The notes: generated by a model not told the origin, from the letters alone. DNA of 46,238 nt from Desulfovibrio sp. (GCA_031260725.1 JAISKZ010000020.1:1-46238); one strand, 5' to 3'. Numbered from the stretch's first letter, positions 35,927-46,228 are shown. Numbers and translations are program-made.

Positions 35927-36802
35927 GTGTTTGAAATTTTTTTGGAACGCTTTCGTCAGAAAACGCGCACAATAGCGTTCCCGGCTTCTTTGCCTTCCCT
36001 GCCGCCGCGTTTTCGTGGTCGTCCTTTTATTGATGCGGATCGTTGCGCTGCCGCGGGAGAGTGCGGCCGTTGCGCCGAAGCGTGCCCTTGGCATGCGATA
36101 AGCTTTGAAAACGCCAAGCCCGCTCTTGATACAGGCCTGTGCGTCTTTTGCGGCGAGTGCGCGCGCGTCTGCCCGCAGAGGGCAATGGTGTTCACCACAG
36201 ACTGGCGACTGGCTTCTACAGATCGCGACGCCCTTGTCGTGCGGCCTGCCGCGTATGCCTCGCCAGGGCAGCCCGGTGGACAGGGGGCAGGCTTGAGAGC
36301 ATCATCAGGTCTGGTTGATGATGACGATGAGCGCCTGTATGTCCTGCCGGAACTGCCCATGACGTCCGTAACAAGTCTTGCCGCCGCCTTTGCCCGTTCG
36401 TTTCGTTTGCGTCAGGTGACGGCGGCCGGGTGCGGGGCATGCGAGGCCGATCTCAACGTGCTGGGAACCGTGGTGTACGATATGGGGCGCTTTGGCATAG
36501 ATTTTGTTGCTTCGCCCCGTCATGCGGACGGCATTGCGCTGACAGGGCCTGCTCCCCGCAATATGCGCGCGGCGCTTCTTGACTGCTATGCGGCCATGCC
36601 CGCCCCAAAAGTGATTATCGCCGTTGGGGCATGCGCCATTTCCGGCGGCATGTTCCGCCGCGCCGCGTCGCCTGTGTCGGACAGCATTCAGGGCGCGCCA
36701 CCGCAGTGCCAGCCGGCTCTTTTCATACCGGGCTGTCCGCCGCATCCCTGCACCACGCTGGATGCTTTTCTGCGTTTTCTTGACCAGCGTACGCCGAGAT
36801 GA
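35927..36802 (+). CDS. Ferredoxin-NuoB fusion (HyfH/HyfI-like)
   Basis: N-terminal 2x[4Fe-4S] motifs (CAAAGECGRCAEACP; CVFCGECARVCP). C-terminal NuoB-type N2 ligands (GCGACEADLN, GACAISGG, PGCPPHP). GTG start. Confidence 0.85.
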   Translation: MFEIFLERFRQKTRTIAFPASLPSLPPRFRGRPFIDADRCAAAGECGRCAEACPWHAISFENAKPALDTGLCVFCGECARVCPQRAMVFTTDWRLASTDRDALVVRPAAYASPGQPGGQGAGLRASSGLVDDDDERLYVLPELPMTSVTSLAAAFARSFRLRQVTAAGCGACEADLNVLGTVVYDMGRFGIDFVASPRHADGIALTGPAPRNMRAALLDCYAAMPAPKVIIAVGACAISGGMFRRAASPVSDSIQGAPPQCQPALFIPGCPPHPCTTLDAFLRFLDQRTPR

Positions 36803-36997
36803 TTATTTAACAGGAAAGTCTGAATTTTTTATAGAGAGTAAACATTTTGACTATGAGATAATTTGTAGTGTCAAATTATTGCGAAAGTGAATCTCTTTCA
36901 AAGATAATATTCTTGCCTTGTTTGCGCACATCAGCTATATAATTTTTTTATGCGACAAAGGCGTCATTCAAGTTAAATTGACGTTATGGAGGAGATA

Positions 36998-37207
36998 ATG
37001 AGCAAAAAATGCGATTTCTGCGGCAAAAAGCCTCAGGTCGGCAATCTCGTGAGCCATTCCAATATCAAGACAAAACGCCGCTTTAACCCAAATTTGCAGC
37101 GTGTCCGCCATCAATTCCCGGACGGCAGTGTGCGCACCCTCACGGTCTGCACCCGCTGTTTGCGTTCAGGCGCGGTGATCAAACCGTTGGCGCGCAAGCG
37201 GGTGTAA
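36998..37207 (+). CDS. rpmB: 50S ribosomal protein L28
   Basis: [45 protein letters not shown] upstream of ATG 36998. Confidence 0.96.
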   Translation: MSKKCDFCGKKPQVGNLVSHSNIKTKRRFNPNLQRVRHQFPDGSVRTLTVCTRCLRSGAVIKPLARKRV

Positions 37208-37266
37208 CCGGCAGATCCTTTTCTTCTATCTTACTGGCCCGTCAGTTCACTGCCGGATTTTTTTTG
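37208..37266 (+). terminator. Possible intrinsic terminator after rpmB
   Basis: ccggcag (37208-37214) pairs with ctgccgg (37250-37256), followed by a long T tract. The loop is long. Confidence 0.4.
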
Positions 37267-37270
37267 CCAA

Positions 37271-38236
37271 ATGCGTCAATCCTTTTTTACTGAAGCCGTG
37301 CGGCCGCGACGCAACAGCCGTTGGTCGACGCGGCGTAGACCGGCATTCGTGCCGCGCTACTGGCGCAATATCACCGCCCCGGCCGGATTGACAAACTACA
37401 CGCAGCGGCGTGACTGGCTGTTGGTGCTCAACGCCCGTCGTATTCCGCATATCCTGACGACCTTCAGAGGTCGGGAGCATGTGTACGTTCCCCCGCTTTT
37501 GGAGTTTGCCGCTCTGCGGGAACTGAGAGATTTTGCCGCCGAAGGCGCGGCGGCCGAACCGTCCGCGCCGCCGATGCATATGCATGTCAGCGTGGCGGCG
37601 CTGTTGTTGTTGCCGTTGATTGTCTGGCACGGCATGCGTATGGGCTGGTGCCCTGCGCCTGATTTTTTGCCGCATCCGGGCGGCTGGCTGAATGTCGGCG
37701 CGCTGGACACCGTGATGGCGCGTGTTTACGGGCAGTGGTACAGAAGTATTACCGCTCTTACGCTGCACGCGGATTTGTTGCATCTGACGGGCAATATCGT
37801 GAGCGGCGCGCTTTTTTTGCCGCTTCTGGCGCGTCTTATCGGCGTTGGCAGGGCTGTCTATCTGACGATGCTCGGCGGCACGGCCGGCAATGCCCTGACG
37901 GTTGTGTGGCGCGGCACGGCAGTTGTGAGCATGGGTTTTTCCACAGCATTGTTTGCTGTCGTGGGTGCGCTGGCGGGCGTTATGTCGCTGCAGCGGCGGG
38001 GCGGGCGCAACATGTTTTTACCCGTTGCCGCAGGCGTTGGCCTGCTGGCTTTGCTGGGTACGGAAGGGGAACGCACGGATTATGCGGCACATGTGTTCGG
38101 GCTAGCTTGCGGGCTCACTCTGGGTATATGCGAAGCCGCTCGCCGGAAACGCGGCTGGCCGGCTTTACCGCAGATTGCGGCATCCCTGCTTGCTCTGACG
38201 CTGCCTGTGCTCGCCTGGTGGCGGGCGTTCATATAA
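37271..38236 (+). CDS. Rhomboid family intramembrane serine protease
   Basis: 'HADLLHLTGNIVSGALFLPLLARLIG', candidate active site 'VVSMGFSTALFAVVGALAG', and 'DYAAHVFGLACG'. Confidence 0.8.
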   Translation: MRQSFFTEAVRPRRNSRWSTRRRPAFVPRYWRNITAPAGLTNYTQRRDWLLVLNARRIPHILTTFRGREHVYVPPLLEFAALRELRDFAAEGAAAEPSAPPMHMHVSVAALLLLPLIVWHGMRMGWCPAPDFLPHPGGWLNVGALDTVMARVYGQWYRSITALTLHADLLHLTGNIVSGALFLPLLARLIGVGRAVYLTMLGGTAGNALTVVWRGTAVVSMGFSTALFAVVGALAGVMSLQRRGGRNMFLPVAAGVGLLALLGTEGERTDYAAHVFGLACGLTLGICEAARRKRGWPALPQIAASLLALTLPVLAWWRAFI

Positions 38237-38309
38237 TAATGGCTCTAGAGTATTTTAACTTTGAAATAATATAGAATGTTGGACTCCCAAAATAAACCAC
38301 AGAACAATC

Positions 38310-39416
38310 ATGACACCCGATGAAGCAGATTTTTTGCTGAGCAGTTATCAGTATGATCTTCCGCCGGAGCAGATTGCCCAGTTCCCGCCAGAAAAACGTG
38401 GTTCATCCCGCCTGCTTGTTATGCAGCGGGCAGGCGAACTGGCGCTTGCCCACAAAAATTTTGACGACCTGCCGGACTATCTGCCTGACAAAGCGCTGCT
38501 TGTGGTCAACAATGCGCGCGTTTTGCAGGCGCGCCTTACAGGATTGCGCGCCACTGGCGGCAAGGCGGATTTTTTGCTGCTCACGCCTTTGCCCATTGTG
38601 TTGGAACGCGCGCGGCGCGATGCGGCCGCAGCAGACAACGCTTTTTACGCTGAAGTCAAAGGGCTTTTACGTGCCAGCGGCAGCGTGCGTGACGGAGAAA
38701 GTCTCCACTTCGGCGCGGGCATAAGCGTCACCGTGCTGGAAACAGCCCCGTTCGGCATGCGCCGCGTGCGCCTCAACTGGCGCGAAGATTTGGCCGCAGC
38801 CTTTGCGGCGGCGGGGCACATCCCGCTGCCGCCCTATATCAAACGCCCTGACAATGAAGAAGATGCGGCCCGCTACCAGACCATCTATGCCGCAAACAGC
38901 AAAACAGGCGCCGTGGCCGCGCCGACGGCTGGGCTGCATTTTACGCCGCCCCTGCGGGAAAGCCTGACGGCAAAAGGCTTTGAATGGGTTGAAATCACCC
39001 TCTATGTGGGGTACGGAACATTCAGCCCTGTACGGTGTGAAGACATACGCAGCTATAATATGCACAAAGAGTATATTGAAATTCAAGAAGACGCGGCAAA
39101 CGCCATTATTAAGGCGCGGGCACAGGGCCGGCCAGTGCTGGCTGTGGGCACGACAAGCGCCCGCGCGCTGGAAGGTGTGGCGGAATTGTGCGGTAAAGTC
39201 CAGCCGTATACAGGCTGGACAGATATTTTTCTCTGTCCGGGCAAAAAATTTCGTGTTGTGGACGCGTTGCTGACCAATTTTCACCTGCCGGAATCGTCAT
39301 TGCTCATGCTTGTTTCCGCCTTTGCCGGGCGTGAGCGCGTACTGGCGGCTTATACGGAGGGAGTGCGCGGGGGGTATCGTTTTTTTTCATATGGCGACGC
39401 TATGCTGCTGCGTTGA
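38310..39416 (+). CDS. queA: S-adenosylmethionine:tRNA ribosyltransferase-isomerase
   Basis: 'YDLPPEQIAQFPPEKRGSSRLLVM', 'GHIPLPPYIKRPDNEEDAARYQTIYA', 'AAPTAGLHFTPPL'. Confidence 0.97.
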   Translation: MTPDEADFLLSSYQYDLPPEQIAQFPPEKRGSSRLLVMQRAGELALAHKNFDDLPDYLPDKALLVVNNARVLQARLTGLRATGGKADFLLLTPLPIVLERARRDAAAADNAFYAEVKGLLRASGSVRDGESLHFGAGISVTVLETAPFGMRRVRLNWREDLAAAFAAAGHIPLPPYIKRPDNEEDAARYQTIYAANSKTGAVAAPTAGLHFTPPLRESLTAKGFEWVEITLYVGYGTFSPVRCEDIRSYNMHKEYIEIQEDAANAIIKARAQGRPVLAVGTTSARALEGVAELCGKVQPYTGWTDIFLCPGKKFRVVDALLTNFHLPESSLLMLVSAFAGRERVLAAYTEGVRGGYRFFSYGDAMLLR

Positions 39417-39494
39417 CGACACCCCCCGCTAAACGGTGCATGGCACGCCGAATATGCTTCCAGCCATGATTATCTAACCTGATGGTTCAACACT

Positions 39495-39719
39495 ATGTCA
39501 CGAATTGTTTTTCTGGAAGAACGGTGCAAGGGCTGCCGCCTTTGCGTGGATGCCTGCCCAGCGGGTATTCTGCGGCCTTCAGGCCGTTTCAACCGCCAGG
39601 GTTACGAAGTGATGGAAACGGACGGCGCATGTACAGGCTGCGCTTCGTGCGCCGTTATGTGCCCGGATACGGCCATACGTGTTTTTAAAAGCGCAAAGGC
39701 CAAAGGGGACGCGTCATGA
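39495..39719 (+). CDS. 2x[4Fe-4S] ferredoxin subunit of 2-oxoacid:ferredoxin oxidoreductase
   Basis: CKGCRLCVDACPAGI and CTGCASCAVMCPDTAI; overlaps the alpha subunit gene by 4 nt. Confidence 0.88.
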   Translation: MSRIVFLEERCKGCRLCVDACPAGILRPSGRFNRQGYEVMETDGACTGCASCAVMCPDTAIRVFKSAKAKGDAS

Positions 39720-40807
39720 GCGAGACTGACCGCGTGCTGATCAAGGGCAATGAAGCTGTGGCCTTCGGCGCTGTAGACGCCGGATGCCGCTGTTATTTCG
39801 GCTATCCCATCACGCCGCAAAACGAAGTGCCGGAGCTTCTTTCCTCTCTCATTCCTGAAAATGGCGGCGCTTTTGTCCAGGCGGAGAGCGAGGTCGGCGC
39901 GATCAACATGCTGCTTGGAGCGGGCGCCTGCGGCGTTGCCGCCATGACATCCTCATCAAGCTGCGGCATTTCGCTGATGCAGGAGGGCATCTCCTACATG
40001 GCGGGCAGCCATATTCCAGGCGTCATCATCAATATGTCGCGCGGCGGGCCCGGTCTCGGTGACATCGGCCCATCTCAGGGCGATTATTTTCAGGCAGTGA
40101 AAGGCGGCGGGCACGGCGACCACCGCAATCTGGTGCTGGCGCCCTCCTTGGCACAGGAATGTTATGATTTCATGTTCAGGGCCTTTGCTCTGGCGTTTGC
40201 CTGGCAAAACCCCGTTATGATTCTCGGCGATGCCATTGTGGCCCAGATCAAGGAGCCGGTGCGCCGCGTCCCCCCCGCGGGGGCGCACAAACCGAAAGAT
40301 ATGAGCGATCTAGCGAGAGACTGGCGCATAGAAGGCTTTGGCGGGCGTGGGCAAAACGCCGTTCCCCGCCTGCTCAAATCCGTGTATCTGGCCGAGGGCG
40401 CGCTTGCCGAGCGTAACCGCCTTCTGCTGCAAAAATACACGGACATGCGCCGCGAAGCGCTGTTTGACTCTGAATATACAGACGATGCCGAGCTTGTTGT
40501 GGTAGCCTTCGGCTCAATAGCCCGCATTGCGCGTAGCGCCGTACGCCGTCTGCGTGATGAAGGACGCAAAGTGGGCCTGTTCAGACCCGTAAGCCTCTAT
40601 CCCTTCCCTGAAGAAGCCCTGCGCTTGTGCGCGACGGGACGTCGTTTTCTTGTTATAGAGCAAAACACAGGTCAGATGGTTGAAGATGTGCGCCTTGCCT
40701 TGAACGGCGTTTCATCCGTACTCTGGCACGGCGTCATGCCAGGCCTGTTTATCGGTGCGGGCGAGCTGATTGACCCCATTCTTCAGGCCGTCAAGGAGAA
40801 ATCATAA
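39716..40807 (+). CDS. 2-oxoacid:ferredoxin oxidoreductase subunit alpha (KorA/VorB-like)
   Basis: 'KGNEAVAFGAVDAGCRCYFGYPITPQNEVPELLS', 'SRGGPGLGDIGPSQGDYFQAVKGGGHGDHR'. Confidence 0.9.
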   Translation: MSETDRVLIKGNEAVAFGAVDAGCRCYFGYPITPQNEVPELLSSLIPENGGAFVQAESEVGAINMLLGAGACGVAAMTSSSSCGISLMQEGISYMAGSHIPGVIINMSRGGPGLGDIGPSQGDYFQAVKGGGHGDHRNLVLAPSLAQECYDFMFRAFALAFAWQNPVMILGDAIVAQIKEPVRRVPPAGAHKPKDMSDLARDWRIEGFGGRGQNAVPRLLKSVYLAEGALAERNRLLLQKYTDMRREALFDSEYTDDAELVVVAFGSIARIARSAVRRLRDEGRKVGLFRPVSLYPFPEEALRLCATGRRFLVIEQNTGQMVEDVRLALNGVSSVLWHGVMPGLFIGAGELIDPILQAVKEKS

Positions 40808-41589
40808 TGAGCCGGACAGATAAGTGCCTGCGCCCGCAAAACGACGAAAAACTTGTTTTTGACGTGAATTCCGTGCTCAATGAGCGCGTTACCCATTATT
40901 GCCCCGGCTGCCACCACGGCATTGCCCACCGTCTTGTCAGCGAAGTGCTGCACGAGCTCGGCGTTGCGGATAAAACCATTCTTGTGGCCTCCGTCGGATG
41001 TGCTGCCTTTACATATGACTACTTTAACGTGGACAGCGTGGAAGCCCCGCATGGGCGGGCCTGCGCCGTAGCCACGGGCGTACGCCGCGCACGGCCGGAC
41101 ACCGTTGTCTTTACCTATCAGGGAGATGGCGACATGGCTGCAATAGGCATTGGAGAATCCCTGCACGCGGCCAACAGGGGCGAAAAAATAACCGCTGTTT
41201 TCATCAACAATACCGTTTACGGCATGACAGGCGGCCAGATGGCCCCCACCACCCTGCTCGGACAAAAAACAACAACCTCAAAGCAAGGCAGAAGCCTCAG
41301 CAATGAAGGTGGTCCCATACGGCTTGCTGAAATCATGGCCCAGCTTCAGGGCGTGGCATATTCGGCGCGTTACGCTCTGGACAGCGTCAAACACGTTCGT
41401 GAGGCCAAAAAGGCTGTGCGTGGGGCCTTTGACGCGCAGATCGCCGGGCTTGGCTTCAGTTTTGTGGAACTGCTTTCCGGCTGTCCCACCAACTGGAATC
41501 TGGATCCTGTTGCGGCCAACAAGCGCATTGCTAACGATATGATTCCCGTTTTCCCTTTAGGTGTCTTCAAGGATGTTGCCGACGAATAA
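40807..41589 (+). CDS. 2-oxoacid:ferredoxin oxidoreductase subunit beta, TPP-binding (KorB/VorA-like)
   Basis: 'HYCPGCHHGIAHRLVSEVL', 'APHGRACAVATGVRRARPDTVVFTYQGDGDMAAIGIGE', 'FINNTVYGMTGGQMAPTT'. Confidence 0.92.
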   Translation: MSRTDKCLRPQNDEKLVFDVNSVLNERVTHYCPGCHHGIAHRLVSEVLHELGVADKTILVASVGCAAFTYDYFNVDSVEAPHGRACAVATGVRRARPDTVVFTYQGDGDMAAIGIGESLHAANRGEKITAVFINNTVYGMTGGQMAPTTLLGQKTTTSKQGRSLSNEGGPIRLAEIMAQLQGVAYSARYALDSVKHVREAKKAVRGAFDAQIAGLGFSFVELLSGCPTNWNLDPVAANKRIANDMIPVFPLGVFKDVADE

Positions 41590-41602
41590 GTGGAGGGCAA
41601 AG

Positions 41603-42142
41603 ATGCCTGAGTACCAGGACGTGATCATAGCCGGTTTCGGTGGGCAGGGCGTAATGATAATCGGCAACCTGCTGGCGCAGGCCGGTCTGGAGCAAGGTTT
41701 TGAAGTGAGCTTTATTCCGGTGTACGGTGCGGAAATGCGCGGCGGCACGGCAAATTGCACCGTGGTGCTGGACACTCGGCCCATCGGTTCGCCAATCGTG
41801 CGCGAACCCCTTTCCACCATTGTGCTCAATGAGCCTTCGCTGACAAAATTTCAGCCGTGCCTTGACAAAAAAGGCGTGCAGATCGTCAACGCCTCGCTTA
41901 TAGACAAAAGTCTTGTCAGCCGGGAAGTAAACAGTGTGTACATCCCGGCCAACGACATTGCGCACAGGCTCGGCAATGTCAGACTCGCCAGCATGGTGGC
42001 GCTCGGTGCGTGGCTTCAAGCCACAGACGCGTTGCCGTTGAAGGCGGTGCAGGAAGCCCTGAACCGCGTTGTGAGCGCGCACTACGCCAAGCTGATTCCG
42101 GTCAACTCGTCGGCGCTGGAAGCCGGCTGGAATTTCGCCTAA
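41603..42142 (+). CDS. 2-oxoacid:ferredoxin oxidoreductase subunit gamma
   Basis: 'IIAGFGGQGVMIIGNLLAQAGLEQGFEVSFIPVYGAEMRGGTANCTVVL'. Confidence 0.92.
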   Translation: MPEYQDVIIAGFGGQGVMIIGNLLAQAGLEQGFEVSFIPVYGAEMRGGTANCTVVLDTRPIGSPIVREPLSTIVLNEPSLTKFQPCLDKKGVQIVNASLIDKSLVSREVNSVYIPANDIAHRLGNVRLASMVALGAWLQATDALPLKAVQEALNRVVSAHYAKLIPVNSSALEAGWNFA

Positions 42143-43368
42143 ATCGCCGCGTCAAGCAGCAGATTATCCCGGTGGACGACTTCCGGGTAGTGCGCGTCGC
42201 CCAGTATGGCCGCCACTTCGTGGCGTTTGAGGCCCATAATTTTTTTCAGATCTGCCGCGCTGTAGTTGGAAAGCCCCACACCCAAAGTTTGCCCTTCATG
42301 AGTCACGCGCACCAGCGCCCCCTTTTGAAACGAGCCCTCAACGGCGTGCACGCCGCCGGGCAAAAGGCTGCCGCCCGTGCGCAGCAGGGCGTTCGCGGCG
42401 CCGACGTCCACCAGCACGCCGCCAGCCGGTTCCGACTGATAGGCTATCCAGAATTTACGATGCGGTATGGCCTGCCGCGCAGGGAACACCCATGTGCCCT
42501 GACACTCGTCAAAAAATGTGGAAGCATCCTCGCCGCCTGCAGGCGCAAGATCAAACGCGCGTATCAGCACGTCGGGCGCGCGCCCCTGCACAATCAGTGT
42601 GGGCACGCCGATTTGCGCGGCGCGTCCGGCTGCCAGCAGTTTTGAGTACATTCCCCCGGACCCGGCTTCGGTTTTGCCGCCGCACAACTGTTTGAGATCA
42701 AGGGCCGCCGCGTCGTCAATATATTCCATGACCGGCGCGTCCGGCGTGCGCCTGGGGTCGGCGGCCAATACGCCGGGCGCAGAAGTAAGATTGATAAAAA
42801 CATCTGCGTCTGCAAGGTTGACAAGCAGACTTGCAAGACAGTCATTATCGCCGAATTTAAGCTCGCTCACGGAAACCGTGTCGTTTTCATTGACTATGGG
42901 CAGCACGCCGGCGTGCAGCAATGCCGCCACCGTATTGCGGATGTTAAGAAAACGCCCTCGTGCGCGCAAGTCGTCCCTAGTCAGCAGCATCTGCGCTGTG
43001 GAGATGCCGTGCACGGCAAAAGAGTCTTCCCAGACGCGTATAAGCCGCCCCTGTCCCACAGCTGCCGCCGCTTGGCGAGCGGCTAGCCCCGCAGCCTCCA
43101 CTTTTTGCCCGTTGGCGGCCAAAACCGCACGACCGGCGGCCACAGCCCCGGATGAAACCAGTACAAGACGACGGCCGGCCGCTGCGTTGCGCACAACCGC
43201 CATCTGGCGCGCGAGTTCAGCCATGACGCCGGTATCAAGGCCTTGTGCGTTGCTCAAAACAGCGCTGCCCACCTTGATCACCACTGTACGGGCCTGCGCC
43301 AGCGCCAGTGCGCGCTCCCGTCGCCGGTCTGCGTTTAAACCGGCCTCGCGTGCAGTCATAGTTGTCAT
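42139..43368 (-). CDS. proB: Glutamate 5-kinase with C-terminal PUA domain
   Basis: 'TVVIKVGSAVLSNAQGLDTGVMAELARQM', 'VNENDTVSVSELKFGDNDCLASLLVNLADADVFINLTSAPGV', PUA-like C-terminus. Confidence 0.95.
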   Translation of the reverse strand: MTTMTAREAGLNADRRRERALALAQARTVVIKVGSAVLSNAQGLDTGVMAELARQMAVVRNAAAGRRLVLVSSGAVAAGRAVLAANGQKVEAAGLAARQAAAAVGQGRLIRVWEDSFAVHGISTAQMLLTRDDLRARGRFLNIRNTVAALLHAGVLPIVNENDTVSVSELKFGDNDCLASLLVNLADADVFINLTSAPGVLAADPRRTPDAPVMEYIDDAAALDLKQLCGGKTEAGSGGMYSKLLAAGRAAQIGVPTLIVQGRAPDVLIRAFDLAPAGGEDASTFFDECQGTWVFPARQAIPHRKFWIAYQSEPAGGVLVDVGAANALLRTGGSLLPGGVHAVEGSFQKGALVRVTHEGQTLGVGLSNYSAADLKKIMGLKRHEVAAILGDAHYPEVVHRDNLLLDAAI

Positions 43369-44471
43369 TCCCGCGTGTACGTTACTTCAATTTCAGGGAA
43401 TTCATTTTTCTTGTCCACTGCCGCTTCTTCCCGAGCAATGCGCGTGAGGGGCATGTTGCTTCCCACGGCATCGCGCAAGCGCCAGATTTCGGCAAGCAGT
43501 TCTTCCAGATTTTCGCTGTGCAAGGCCGAAATAAAAAACATGCGGCGGCCCTCCGCCACGGCGCGGCCTTTCAGCGCGGCAAGCCGGTTTTCGTCCACGA
43601 GATCAATCTTATTGACAACTTCTATCTGACGCCGTTCTGCCAACTCCGCGTCAAAACGCCGCAATTCCTCATTGATCAATGCAAAGCAGGCCCAGGGATC
43701 GGCATCGTCCACATCTTCAACGCTCAGAATATGCACGAGAAAACGGGTGCGTTCCACATGTTTCAAAAAACGGCTGCCAAGCCCCTGCCCGGTGTGCGCG
43801 CCCTTAATAAGACCGGGAATATCGGCAATCACCATGCGTCTGTCCGGGTCGACAGTATCAATCATCACCCCCAGATTGGGGGCAAGCGTTGTGAAGGAAT
43901 AAGCCGCGATTTTAGGTTTGGCAGAGGATATGCGTGAAATGAAGGTGGATTTGCCAGCGTTCGGCAGGCCTATCAGCCCCGCGTCCGCCAGGATTTTCAG
44001 TTCCAGCCTGAGAGAATGTTCCTCTCCGGGCTCGCCCGGCTGGGCAAAACGCGGCGCGCGTATGGTGGCGGATTTAAAATGTTCGTTGCCCTTGCCGCCG
44101 CGTCCGCCCCTTGCCGCCGTCACGCGCAGGCCTGATTCGCTCAGATCGGCAAGCAGACGTCCGCCATCCGGCCCCTCAGCAAAAACCAGCGTTCCCACGG
44201 GCAGGGAAAGCACAAGGTCTTCGCCTTTTTTGCCGTTGCACTGGCTGCCCTGCCCCGGCTGACCGTTTTGCGCCTTATACAGACGCCTGACGCGAAAGTC
44301 GTAAAGCGAAAGCAAGTGGCTGTCAGCCTGGATGACCACAGACCCGCCGTCGCCGCCGTTGCCGCCGTCCGGCCCGCCGCGCGGCACAAACTTTTCCCTT
44401 CGGAAAGACACGCAGCCGCGCCCCCCCTTGCCCGCGCGCACCTGAATTTTCGCTTCATCCACAAAACGCAT
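43365..44471 (-). CDS. obgE: GTPase Obg
   Basis: 'MRFVDEAKIQVRAGKGGRGCVSFRREKFVPRGGPDGGNGGDGGSV', G1 'GLPNAGKSTFIS', 'DIPGLIKGAHTGQGLGSRFLKHVERT'. Confidence 0.97.
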   Translation of the reverse strand: MRFVDEAKIQVRAGKGGRGCVSFRREKFVPRGGPDGGNGGDGGSVVIQADSHLLSLYDFRVRRLYKAQNGQPGQGSQCNGKKGEDLVLSLPVGTLVFAEGPDGGRLLADLSESGLRVTAARGGRGGKGNEHFKSATIRAPRFAQPGEPGEEHSLRLELKILADAGLIGLPNAGKSTFISRISSAKPKIAAYSFTTLAPNLGVMIDTVDPDRRMVIADIPGLIKGAHTGQGLGSRFLKHVERTRFLVHILSVEDVDDADPWACFALINEELRRFDAELAERRQIEVVNKIDLVDENRLAALKGRAVAEGRRMFFISALHSENLEELLAEIWRLRDAVGSNMPLTRIAREEAAVDKKNEFPEIEVTYTRE

Positions 44472-44674
44472 GGCCGGCCTTTTCAGTGCTTAGAACAAAT
44501 CAAGATTAAAATTTTAGGGTCATGTCTGGCTGAAAGAAAAATGTCGGAGCATCGTCAGCACCATTTGATAAATGCCATCTTGCCTATGGTTAAAACGAAA
44601 TTTACATTCCTTGCAAATACCTCCGGCGTCAAAGCAACAAACCTGAGCCATACTGAAGGCAAAGAGACAATATA

Positions 44675-44700
44675 CATGGCAGCCCACTTGGGCTGCCATG
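44675..44700 (-). terminator. Likely intrinsic terminator downstream of katA
   Basis: Perfect 11-bp stem catggcagccc-actt-gggctgccatg, 14 nt beyond the katA stop, followed on the minus strand by tatattgtctcttt. Confidence 0.7.
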
Positions 44701-44713
44701 CGTCACCCGTCAA

Positions 44714-46228
44714 TTACATCGCAGAAGTAGCCCGCATCCGTTCCTGATGGGACATTTTGGACAGCTTGATTACCTTATCCAAGTTCAGCGCCAGGGCTGT
44801 GGCCAAACGGGTTCCATAGTCGGCATCCGCCAGATAACACTGCGCCGTGTGGCGATACTTGATGTTTGTCGTGACTTCGGCAATGTTCCGTGCCGTATTG
44901 TCGATAAGAATAACTTTTTTGTCCTCGGTCATGAGGCGGTAAAGATCTCCAGCCTGATAAAAGCAGTCATCCGTCGCGTCATCCTTGGGTTCGTATGAAT
45001 CCATCGCCCCCTTGATTTCAAGTGGGGGTTCTTTACATTCCAACTGCTCATCCCATTCCAAAAGACTGTTCGGCTGGTATCCGATCGTTGAACCGTAGTT
45101 GCCGTCAACCCGCATCTGCCCGTCCCTGTGGTAGGCATGAACAGGGCATTTGGGCGCATTTACCGGGATGGACATATGGTTTACGCCTAAGCGATAGCGC
45201 TGGGCATCGCCATACGCAAACAAACGGCCCTGAAGCATTTTGTCTGGAGACAAGCCTATGCCAGGCACAATGTTGGCAGGGTTAAAGGCTGACTGTTCCA
45301 CATCGGCAAAATAGTTTTCGGGGTTGCGGTTCAACTCTATCACGCCAACCGGAATCAGAGGGAAGGTCTTTTGGCTCCATACCTTACTGAGATCAAAAGG
45401 ATTTTCCTTATATTTTTCCGCCTGATCCTCGGTCATGACCTGGATAGATAAATTCCAGCGTGGGAAGTCGCCTTTTGCAATTGATTCGTACAAATCACGC
45501 TGATGGCTTTCGCGATCCCGCCCGACAAGCTCTGTTGCCTCCTGGTCGCTGAGGTTCTTGATGCCCTGCTGGGTAAGCCAGTGATACTTCACCCATACCC
45601 GTTTGTTGTCTGCATTGATCATGCTGTATGTATGGCTGCCGAAACCGTGCATATGGCGGTATGTAAGCGGTATCCCCCTGTCGGACATTGTGATTGTTAC
45701 CTGATGCAGGGCTTCCGGGAGCATGCTCCAGAAATCCCAGTTGTTTTGGGCGGAGCGCATATTTGTTTTGGGATCGCGCTTGACCGCGTGGTTCAGGTCA
45801 GGAAAGCGCAAGGGATCCCGAAGGAAGAACACAGGCGTGTTGTTGCCAACCAAGTCCCAGTTGCCTTCTTCGGTATAAAACTTGATGGCAAAACCTCGAA
45901 TATCCCGCTCGGCATCCGCTGCGCCACGCTCGCCAGCAACAGTGGAAAAACGGGCGAATAGCTCTGTTTTCTTGCCTATCGTGGAAAAGATTTTTGCCTT
46001 GGTGTATTTAGTGATATCGTGAGTAACCGTGAAGGTGCCGAAAGCGCCGGAGCCTTTGGCATGCATGCGCCGTTCGGGTATGACCTCGCGGTCAAAATGG
46101 GCGAGTTTCTCGATAAACCAAGGATTTTGCAGTGTCATGGGGCCTCTGATCCCCGTTGTCGTCACATTGGTGTTGTCTGCTACCGGCGCTCCAGCCGTCG
46201 TCGTCAATTTTTTCCTGTTTTTGTCCAT
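44714..46228 (-). CDS. katA: Monofunctional haem catalase
   Basis: '[38 protein letters not shown]', '[47 protein letters not shown]', haem-ligand region '[14 protein letters not shown]'. Confidence 0.97.
   Translation of the reverse strand: MDKNRKKLTTTAGAPVADNTNVTTTGIRGPMTLQNPWFIEKLAHFDREVIPERRMHAKGSGAFGTFTVTHDITKYTKAKIFSTIGKKTELFARFSTVAGERGAADAERDIRGFAIKFYTEEGNWDLVGNNTPVFFLRDPLRFPDLNHAVKRDPKTNMRSAQNNWDFWSMLPEALHQVTITMSDRGIPLTYRHMHGFGSHTYSMINADNKRVWVKYHWLTQQGIKNLSDQEATELVGRDRESHQRDLYESIAKGDFPRWNLSIQVMTEDQAEKYKENPFDLSKVWSQKTFPLIPVGVIELNRNPENYFADVEQSAFNPANIVPGIGLSPDKMLQGRLFAYGDAQRYRLGVNHMSIPVNAPKCPVHAYHRDGQMRVDGNYGSTIGYQPNSLLEWDEQLECKEPPLEIKGAMDSYEPKDDATDDCFYQAGDLYRLMTEDKKVILIDNTARNIAEVTTNIKYRHTAQCYLADADYGTRLATALALNLDKVIKLSKMSHQERMRATSAM

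Noticed and set aside
44472-44674. Possible coding in the gap between obgE and the katA terminator
   Set aside because: ORFs here are short and lack homology cues or RBS; rplU/rpmA, often upstream of obg, are not present.
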